This document shows, piece by piece, positions 58,215 to 64,000 of a DNA stretch of 64,000 nucleotides. The notes beneath the pieces were generated by a model. It searched no databases. It had not been told where the DNA came from and saw nothing but the letters and a program-made list of their open reading frames with translations. Within the stretch, counting starts at the first letter, position 1. Each line of letters begins with the position of its first letter. A program made the translations under genes and the position numbers. Source of the stretch: a virus; IMG/VR virus record IMGVR_UViG_3300017917_002068, positions 62,001 through 126,000 of that record; one strand, 5' to 3'.

Positions 58215-60374
58215 TTAATTTAATGGTGTTCCAATTATTTCGGGAGGTGGTGCCACAGGTCTTACTGTTACTCCAGATCCATCTGCGTACTCAATATTTG
58301 CAATATCTGCATTGTCAGCAGCACCTGCAGTATTAACAGCAGAAGTTTTAGTAGCGGCTGGCGGTTTAACATCTCTGTCGTAATCTTCAGGTTGGCCTGG
58401 TAGTCTAGCACAGGTCAAATTTTGTTTAAAAACTCCTCCAGATATATTGCTTTCTACTCTTAAAACTCTGTACAAACCACTAAAAATGCTTTCATATGTA
58501 CTTCCTGGAAAATCATACATTTGAGTGTTTTCGTTAATATCTATAGGATTTCTAAAAGAAAAATATACGGCAATTTCTCTAGTATCGTAAGACATGCTAC
58601 CGTCTTCGTTGATCATAGCATTTGGATATGCAGGAGGAGAAAAATAATTAGATATTCCGCTGTCGGCAAGATAATATGGATCCCCTAATATTTCTACTTC
58701 AAGTCTTAGTAAGTCAGTGTTTCCCGATTTAATCGCATTTTGCATATCTCTAGCAACAGCAGTAGCAACGCTAACAGCATCGACGCCACCTTGCCTGTCA
58801 GGAACAATACTGCCATCATAGGCGATTCTTGGTTTGCCTGTGGCAGCAAATAACGCTCCCACGGCAGAAGTATCCGACGGAGCGATGTTTGTCTTAGGTT
58901 TTGCTTCCGGAGCATTTGCTCCTGTAGCAGGATCTGAATTTTTACTTTCTTCTATGAAACCCGGAGTAATAGCGGTATAAAAAGTAGTGTCAAATCTTAA
59001 ATCAAATTTAGTTATATCTTTGTTTTCTCCAGAATAGATATAACTGTATTTTTTTACTATAGATTTTTTTAAGTTCTGATAACCGTAGCCTAAAGCAGCT
59101 GGGGTTTGAAATACACTGCTATGAAGAAGATAAGGTGAGATTTTAAACGCAATGATTTTCGCATAGTCGTTTCTAGCAACATCAAATTTTCCTAATGTGA
59201 TTATTGGCTCTACCCTAAACCATTCAAGGCTACCGTCATCTTTTTGTTTTACCGCATCTAACGCTTTTAGTGCAAATTGACTTGTGCCTATGACTGTATC
59301 GATTATAGAAGTTAAGCTTTGACCTTGAGCAAACATCATTGATCTCGTAGCTGGATCGATAGTAACTTTGTCTCTATTAACTTTACCATTTTCAAAAACA
59401 TCGCTGGCCCGAGAGAACGGATACACGCCTGGACTAGTAGGTGTAAAACCCATACTAGCCGAACCGATTATGTTGCTACCTCGATTAGTGTTAAACGCTC
59501 TGTTACCGTCTGCGTCAGGAAATAAAAATATATACTGATCTTTTTCGCCTATCTTTCCTGCCTGCTTTAATCTTGTTTGATGCTGATCAAGAGCCACTGC
59601 TAAAGAATTTGGTCCGTCTGCCAGTATTTCCTTGACTGTGGATCCCGAAATATTGACATCGGTTAATATTGTATTAACAATATTGCTAAATGCCTGATGC
59701 GGGAAAGGAATCGCCTTACACTGATAAGTGCTGCCTGCCTCTGTAACTTCAAACTTTATATTTTGAAATCTAATTACAAAATATCTTGGCAATCTATCTA
59801 TTCTAGCAGGATGTAGATAGTTTTCAGCATCCCATCCGTTAAATTCTAATTTTAACAGGTACGGAGCCATGAGATAGTTTATGTAACCTGCGTTGATGGC
59901 TGCTGTCTGAAGAGATTTTAAGAAATTCCCCATGCTGTAAGGTTCGAAAATATCGAAACTGTAATTTACGGAATTTGTATTTCCGGTATCAGCAGTGGGA
60001 ACTATGATACTGCGCATCTTAAAGTTATCAACAAAATATTCCGGAGAGTTCAGCAACGGAAAACCGCCGTAATCTACATCATTATAGACTCCGCCTGCAT
60101 CTATAAGAGTGCGCTGATTTCCAAATCTTCCAGCAGAAGAAAAAACAACATTTGCTATGTTACCTTCATTAGACTTATTTCTATATGAGAGAGGATTTGA
60201 TAGCTGTGTTGGGGTCAAAGCTGCCAGCGTCCATAGAGGCGTATATGAAGCATATTCATCTAAGGGATTAGGTTTTAGATTAGGAAACTCGAAACCCGAA
60301 GAAGGTCGATTGGCTCCGCTCGATGACGCTCCATTTGTAGTTCGTGTAGCTGTTCCGACACCGATATTAGACAT
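58215..60374 (-). CDS. Baseplate hub/structural protein
   Basis: A 719-residue protein between gp53-like and gp5 genes, where the T4 layout puts hub proteins; a gp27-like hub is possible. It has a Gly/Ser-rich start, then NPLDEYASYTPLWTLAALTP and long beta-rich segments (KLEFNGWDAENYLHPARIDR, RYFVIRFQNIKFEVTEAGST). The C-terminal 60 residues (AATKTSAVNTAGAADNADIA) are low-complexity. No lysozyme or protease motif. The ATG overlaps the gp53-like stop (TAATG). Confidence 0.7.
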   Translation of the reverse strand: MSNIGVGTATRTTNGASSSGANRPSSGFEFPNLKPNPLDEYASYTPLWTLAALTPTQLSNPLSYRNKSNEGNIANVVFSSAGRFGNQRTLIDAGGVYNDVDYGGFPLLNSPEYFVDNFKMRSIIVPTADTGNTNSVNYSFDIFEPYSMGNFLKSLQTAAINAGYINYLMAPYLLKLEFNGWDAENYLHPARIDRLPRYFVIRFQNIKFEVTEAGSTYQCKAIPFPHQAFSNIVNTILTDVNISGSTVKEILADGPNSLAVALDQHQTRLKQAGKIGEKDQYIFLFPDADGNRAFNTNRGSNIIGSASMGFTPTSPGVYPFSRASDVFENGKVNRDKVTIDPATRSMMFAQGQSLTSIIDTVIGTSQFALKALDAVKQKDDGSLEWFRVEPIITLGKFDVARNDYAKIIAFKISPYLLHSSVFQTPAALGYGYQNLKKSIVKKYSYIYSGENKDITKFDLRFDTTFYTAITPGFIEESKNSDPATGANAPEAKPKTNIAPSDTSAVGALFAATGKPRIAYDGSIVPDRQGGVDAVSVATAVARDMQNAIKSGNTDLLRLEVEILGDPYYLADSGISNYFSPPAYPNAMINEDGSMSYDTREIAVYFSFRNPIDINENTQMYDFPGSTYESIFSGLYRVLRVESNISGGVFKQNLTCARLPGQPEDYDRDVKPPAATKTSAVNTAGAADNADIANIEYADGSGVTVRPVAPPPEIIGTPLN

Positions 60375-60676
60375 TAGCCAATTCCTAAAAACTGTTCGAG
60401 ATTTGATTTTTTTGGTAGGAATATTGCTACGCCGGGTTCAAAATCATAGATAGGGTCTTTGATCACGTTCATATTTCTTTTTGCAAAAACCCACCATAGT
60501 CTTGCGTCTTCATAGACGTCAAAGGCTAATAGATCAGGTCGATGTCTATACTGCACTTGAATAATATATCTAAAATCATCTGGATCAGCAGGAATCGGTC
60601 GCATCTCCATCAATTCTAAATAAAGATTATTTTGTCTTGTATTAGCCCAGGGGCTCGATTTAGAATAAATTGCCAT
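60374..60676 (-). CDS. 53: Baseplate wedge protein gp53-like
   Basis: A 100-residue protein with YRHRPDLLAFDVYEDARLWW then VFAKRNMNVIKDPIYDFEPG and VAIFLPKK, the pattern of gp53/LysM-like baseplate proteins (DxLA...YGD..LWWVIA..N...P...Pxxxx) in T4-like phages. T4 gp53 is 196 residues, so this is a short form. TAATG overlaps connect both neighbours. Confidence 0.78.
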   Translation of the reverse strand: MAIYSKSSPWANTRQNNLYLELMEMRPIPADPDDFRYIIQVQYRHRPDLLAFDVYEDARLWWVFAKRNMNVIKDPIYDFEPGVAIFLPKKSNLEQFLGIG

Positions 60677-61776
60677 TACATGTATCCTATTTCACTGCCT
60701 TTAGCAAAATTCTGAAGGCTGAAACTCTTTAATCTATCTCTTTGATATATTGGTGTAACTGTTACAGAGATAGTGCTTAGTGTTGGAACCCATTGTTGTT
60801 GTCCTAAAACTTGAGTAGCAATATAATTTACATCATCTTTTAATTCTATATTGTAGGATTTAATCACTACCGGAACACTGTTGAAAACATAAGAACCGTA
60901 TCCGGATAATTTACATATAATAGGGGGGTTTCCTTGATAATCGCTGCTACCATAAAACATCTTGGTCGCAGTTCTTAAAAATTGATTGGCTGCAATCCAG
61001 TATTTGGCTTCTTCTGGGGTTTGTACAGAAAATTCTCCAGATATATTAATATCATCAATCGAACTGTTTTTATAAGCCTGGAAAGGAAAATTATTATGTA
61101 CTGTATCGACTTGTGTGTAATTAGCTTTATGTGTTATGCTGACACTAGGCACATAGGGCCATATTAATCCGTCTGTGACTTTTAATGGTGCAAATACTGG
61201 AGAGTTATCAAATATTTCCTGAGGGAATCTTAACCTAACCTTCCAGTCTCCGAACTGAGATGGTTCAACTGCTACAGAAGGAGCTTTATTTGTGGCTTCA
61301 GCTTTGGCAGGAATAGCAGAGGCTCTTTTTTGACTTAAAAGGTTTCCAACAGCGCCTGCGGCGGCACTAATATTTGTAAGTGCTGTTTGAAGTCCTGCTC
61401 CGATATTTCTAGCGGCTCCGAACAAGGCTAATCCGGTAGCGATAGCACCTAGTGCTTTATCTATTCCAGAACTGCCTCCTCCGCCTCCGCCACCTCCGCT
61501 GGTTCTACCGCTACCTCCAGAACCGGTTGCGGCTGTCGAAGCCACAGTTGTAACTCCGGAATTAGCATTTGTATAAGTAATAGGCGCACCGTTAGCAGCA
61601 TAATTTAAATTTGACCCCGGCCCACCAGAATACTCAGCAATCGTTTGATTCAGTCTTCCTTGATCAACAGAACTATACACCGGATCTCCGCTGTTAGGAT
61701 TAGCTTGTCCGATCGCATCTACGGTAGACCAAGTCGTACCTCTATATTGAAAATCTGGATTAGTCGGTAATGGCAT
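60676..61776 (-). CDS. 48: Baseplate tail-tube cap protein (gp48/gp54-like)
   Basis: A 366-residue protein, close to T4 gp48 (364). The C-terminal 200 residues contain DWKVRLRFPQEIFDNSPVFA, LIWPYVPSVSITHKANYTQV, KNSSIDDINISGEFSVQTPEE and TISVTVTPIYQRDRLKSFSL, a tail-tube-like fold that initiates the tube on the baseplate. The N-terminal 160 residues are Gly-rich (SGGSGRTSGGGGGGGGSSGI) and variable. gp54 is an alternative. The leader is only about 12 bases (AAGGACACCAAA) from the late promoter. Confidence 0.75.
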   Translation of the reverse strand: MPLPTNPDFQYRGTTWSTVDAIGQANPNSGDPVYSSVDQGRLNQTIAEYSGGPGSNLNYAANGAPITYTNANSGVTTVASTAATGSGGSGRTSGGGGGGGGSSGIDKALGAIATGLALFGAARNIGAGLQTALTNISAAAGAVGNLLSQKRASAIPAKAEATNKAPSVAVEPSQFGDWKVRLRFPQEIFDNSPVFAPLKVTDGLIWPYVPSVSITHKANYTQVDTVHNNFPFQAYKNSSIDDINISGEFSVQTPEEAKYWIAANQFLRTATKMFYGSSDYQGNPPIICKLSGYGSYVFNSVPVVIKSYNIELKDDVNYIATQVLGQQQWVPTLSTISVTVTPIYQRDRLKSFSLQNFAKGSEIGYM

Positions 61777-61793
61777 TTTGGTGTCCTTTAGTC

Positions 61794-61801
61794 TATTTAT
61801 T
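61794..61801 (-). promoter_or_regulatory. Late promoter of the baseplate operon (AATAAATA)
   Basis: On the - strand AATAAATA; the start would be near 61788, so transcription begins at the Shine-Dalgarno sequence AAGGA before the gp48-like ATG. It lies in the divergent region shared with gp55. Confidence 0.65.
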
Positions 61802-61813
61802 CGACAAAAAATG

Positions 61814-61822
61814 TGCTATTAT
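61814..61822 (+). promoter_or_regulatory. Candidate extended -10 promoter of gp55
   Basis: TGC-TATTAT (TG at 61814-61815, -10 at 61817-61822) is an extended -10 element; a poor -35 (TCGACA, 61801-61806) is too close for normal spacing. The start would be near 61829, with GAGGA at 61832-61836 before the ATG at 61847. It diverges from the late promoter on the other strand. Confidence 0.45.
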
Positions 61823-61846
61823 ATTATTAATTGAGGATAAAAATTA

Positions 61847-62719
61847 ATGAATTCAACAGTACAACCAAAAGTAAAATACCTAACAAACAAAGATCTACTA
61901 AGAGAAATACATCTAAGCAAGAATACATACTGCTCTTACACAAGTCCAGAATATGCAGATTATGATTTAATTTTACCTAATTTAAGTAAAATCAATGTAA
62001 GAAGTATTGCAGAAGCAAAAAGAAACCGGGCTGCTTCAATGAGCAAACAAGCACACATTACCGCTCAACTCACTGATAAAAAGGCATCTGCAAAAGATCA
62101 TGAAATAGACTACAAAAAAATATCTAAGCAAGATGTGGTATTCCGTATCATGACTTTCGATCATATTCCCCTTGCTCCTGGGCGTAAAAAGACTCTAAAA
62201 AATACCGCTGACAGTCACGAAAAAATCAACTTTCCTCCATTCCAACATTGGAAGTTTGACGAAAATGATAATCTTATTTGTGTAGGTAAAAGTCACTGGC
62301 GGGGTGATTTACATACTGGAGAATTTAGCAAAGACCACGGACAAATGACAAATGATCTAGCACGTATGTTTATCAAGCTCTGTGAAAGATATGCTACTCG
62401 AGGTAATGTCCGAGGTTATACTTATAATGACGAGATGCGAGGGCAGGCTATTCTACAACTCACCCAAATAGGACTACAGTTTGATGAATCTAAATCCAAT
62501 AATCCTTTTGCTTATTATACCGCTGCTGTTACTAATTCATTCGTGCGAATCATCAATATCGAAAAACGAAATCAAAACATACGAGACGATATATTAGAAA
62601 TGAACGGCATGAATCCAAGTTGGACACGTCAAAACAGCGGAAGCGTATCATACCCTTCTACTGGTGTTGATTCGGGGTATGATGGAGGCGGTGGTGGTGG
62701 CGGAGGCGATTGGGATTGA
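61847..62719 (+). CDS. 55: Late sigma factor gp55
   Basis: Sigma-like factor directing host RNA polymerase to late promoters. The sigma region 2 core is NDEMRGQAILQLTQIGLQFD followed by KSNNPFAYYTAAVTNSFVRI (about residues 205-245), matching T4 gp55 NNPFAYFT. It is longer (290 vs 185): residues 1-150 are an extra Lys-rich region. The tail is GYDGGGGGGGGDWD; the hydrophobic clamp-binding C-terminus of T4 gp55 is not seen. Its targets are likely the NATAAATA boxes of this window. Confidence 0.9.
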   Translation: MNSTVQPKVKYLTNKDLLREIHLSKNTYCSYTSPEYADYDLILPNLSKINVRSIAEAKRNRAASMSKQAHITAQLTDKKASAKDHEIDYKKISKQDVVFRIMTFDHIPLAPGRKKTLKNTADSHEKINFPPFQHWKFDENDNLICVGKSHWRGDLHTGEFSKDHGQMTNDLARMFIKLCERYATRGNVRGYTYNDEMRGQAILQLTQIGLQFDESKSNNPFAYYTAAVTNSFVRIINIEKRNQNIRDDILEMNGMNPSWTRQNSGSVSYPSTGVDSGYDGGGGGGGGDWD

Positions 62720-62744
62720 CCTTTTATTATCAAACCTTTATAAT
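62716..62744 (+). promoter_or_regulatory. Consensus sigma70 promoter of gp47, leaderless geometry
   Basis: TTGACC (62716-62721), spacer of 17, TATAAT (62739-62744), then six bases and the ATG at 62751. The first hexamer overlaps the gp55 stop codon. The predicted mRNA starts at the gp47 ATG, like the promoters at 4299 and 13007. Confidence 0.8.
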
Positions 62745-62750
62745 AAACCT

Positions 62751-63761
62751 ATGAATCTATTTAAAAAAGCTGCATGTTTTACCGACATACATTTTGGTTT
62801 AAAGTCTGGTAGTCGCACACATAATAACGATTGTGAAGAATTTGTCAAATGGTTTTGTGAAGAAGCTAAAAGAGCAGGCTGCGAAACTGCTATTTTTCTC
62901 GGAGACTGGCATCATAATCGTGCAACCACAGACGTTAGCACTATGAATTACACTCTTTCGAACTTAGAAAGACTCAGTGCTAATTTCGAAAAGGTATATT
63001 TTATCCTAGGAAATCACGATTTATTTTATAAAGACAAACGTGAAATTAACTCTGTAGAGTTCATGCGTCTGTTTCCTAATGTAATACCGATCAAAGATCC
63101 CTTCACCGAAGGTGATGTTACTATTCTTCCGTGGCTAGTCGGAGACGAATGGCAAACTGTTTCGAAAATTAAAAGTCGATATATTTTCGGACATCTAGAA
63201 CTGCCTAACTTTTTTATGAACGCCATGGTTCAGATGCCCGATCACGGACAATTACAAAGCACACATTTTGTTAATCAAGAATATGTGTTCAGCGGGCACT
63301 TCCACAAAAGGCAAACGGGTCGAAACATTACCTATATTGGCAATGCTTTTCCTCATAACTATGCAGACGCCGGCGATGACGATCGCGGCATGATGATACT
63401 CGAGTGGGGTGGCAAGCCCGAATATCGTACATGGGATGAACAACCTACTTATAGGCTATTTAAATTAAGTCAAATTATAGACACACCGGAAAAATTATTG
63501 CGTGAAAAAATGCACTGTCGTGTTACTATCGATTTGCCTATTACTTTCGAAGAAGCTAACTTTATTAAAGAACAATTTATTCCTCAATATAATCTCAGAG
63601 AATTGATGTTAATTCCAGAAAAGGTTGAAGTGGAATCTACTGCTGTTCCTATAGATATCAATTTTGAAAGTGTTGATACCATTGTCATGAATCAAATCAA
63701 CGCTATTGATTCTGAAGCATATGACAAAAATCTTTTGTTGGAAATCTATAAAGATCTATGA
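62751..63761 (+). CDS. 47: Recombination endonuclease subunit gp47 (SbcD-like)
   Basis: Metallophosphoesterase nuclease of the Mre11/SbcD family, 336 residues (T4 339). Motifs FTDIHFGLKS (DxH), FLGDWHHNR (GDxxH), FILGNHDLFY (GNHD), FGHLELPNF and FSGHFHKRQ (GHxH) are all seen. With gp46 it processes DNA ends in recombination-dependent replication. The start at 62751 is chosen because an upstream start would overlap gp55 and because the promoter places the mRNA start here. Stop overlaps gp46 (ATGA). Confidence 0.95.
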   Translation: MNLFKKAACFTDIHFGLKSGSRTHNNDCEEFVKWFCEEAKRAGCETAIFLGDWHHNRATTDVSTMNYTLSNLERLSANFEKVYFILGNHDLFYKDKREINSVEFMRLFPNVIPIKDPFTEGDVTILPWLVGDEWQTVSKIKSRYIFGHLELPNFFMNAMVQMPDHGQLQSTHFVNQEYVFSGHFHKRQTGRNITYIGNAFPHNYADAGDDDRGMMILEWGGKPEYRTWDEQPTYRLFKLSQIIDTPEKLLREKMHCRVTIDLPITFEEANFIKEQFIPQYNLRELMLIPEKVEVESTAVPIDINFESVDTIVMNQINAIDSEAYDKNLLLEIYKDL

Positions 63762-64000
63762 TAAAAATTAAAAATCTCACAGTACGTAACTTCATGAGCG
63801 TGGGCAATCAAACCCAAGCTATAGATTTCGACAAAGGTCAGCTGACACTCGTGTTAGGGGAAAATCTAGATCTAGGTGGTGACGACAGCGGAGCACGTAA
63901 CGGTACCGGCAAAACTACCATCATTAACGGTCTTAGCTATGCTATCTACGGCAATGCTTTAACTAATATTAAAAAAGACAACCTTGTTAATAAAATCAAT
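63758..64000 (+). CDS. 46: Recombination endonuclease subunit gp46 (SbcC-like), 3' truncated
   Basis: The first 81 residues of the ATPase partner of gp47. It starts MIKIKNLTVRNFMSVGNQTQ, the typical SMC/Rad50 opening strand, and the Walker A motif is GARNGTGKTT (about residues 46-55). An ATGA overlap couples it to gp47. The coiled coil and Walker B lie beyond the window. Confidence 0.94.
   Translation, partial: MIKIKNLTVRNFMSVGNQTQAIDFDKGQLTLVLGENLDLGGDDSGARNGTGKTTIINGLSYAIYGNALTNIKKDNLVNKIN

Noticed and set aside
1-64000. tRNA genes, rRNA, CRISPR array, insertion sequence, integrase or attachment site
   Set aside because: No gap above about 70 bases exists between genes and no such pattern was seen by eye.

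Overview
The window is part of the genome of a T4-like, contractile-tailed bacteriophage with an AT-rich genome. It carries the hallmark T4 genes for DNA polymerase gp43, sliding clamp gp45, RNase H, late sigma factor gp55, recombination nuclease gp47/gp46, and baseplate gp6, gp25, gp5, gp53 and gp48. The mix of ThyX, dCMP deaminase, FolE, a HIT protein, a 2OG-Fe(II) oxygenase, many short conserved proteins and late promoters of the NATAAATA type resembles exo-T-even phages of aquatic bacteria (cyanophage- or pelagiphage-like). No photosynthesis gene, tRNA, integrase or CRISPR was seen, and the host cannot be named from the sequence.

Positions 1-19290 (+ strand) hold replication, nucleotide and DNA-modification genes packed with ATGA, GTGA and TAATG overlaps. 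gp43 (5' truncated) and gp45 are followed by a TGT-fold DpdA-like DNA transglycosylase. A run of small genes follows, then a GT-B glycosyltransferase, FolE, an MBD4-like DNA glycosylase, a cupin, a phosphoribosyltransferase, a HIT protein, a CDGSH-like mini-protein, dCMP deaminase, an AbrB-like protein, QueE, RNase H, conserved small proteins and ThyX. FolE, QueE and DpdA together point to 7-deazaguanine modification of phage DNA; QueD and QueC are not in this window.

Positions 19287-24861 (- strand) are a seven-gene, translationally coupled cluster. It contains a radical SAM enzyme with an N-terminal twitch-like four-cysteine set, four GT-A-like proteins in two paralogous pairs, and two unknown proteins. 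Its start has a sigma70-like promoter whose spacer is a perfect palindrome.

Positions 24911-61776 (- strand) are the late structural region: tail-fibre-like proteins, a 5019-residue giant structural protein and the baseplate. Five neighbouring fibre-like genes share one N-terminal module, and small accessory genes, including a 2OG oxygenase, lie between them. NATAAATA late promoters precede several transcription units.

Positions 61847-64000 (+ strand) hold gp55, gp47 and the start of gp46, diverging from the baseplate genes.

A recurring signal is a TTGAC(A/T/C)-N17-TATAAT-type promoter placed 5-6 bases before an ATG, predicting leaderless mRNAs. It occurs before a small gene (4334), queE (13041) and gp47 (62751), and with a weaker -10 before the glycan/radical-SAM cluster (24861).
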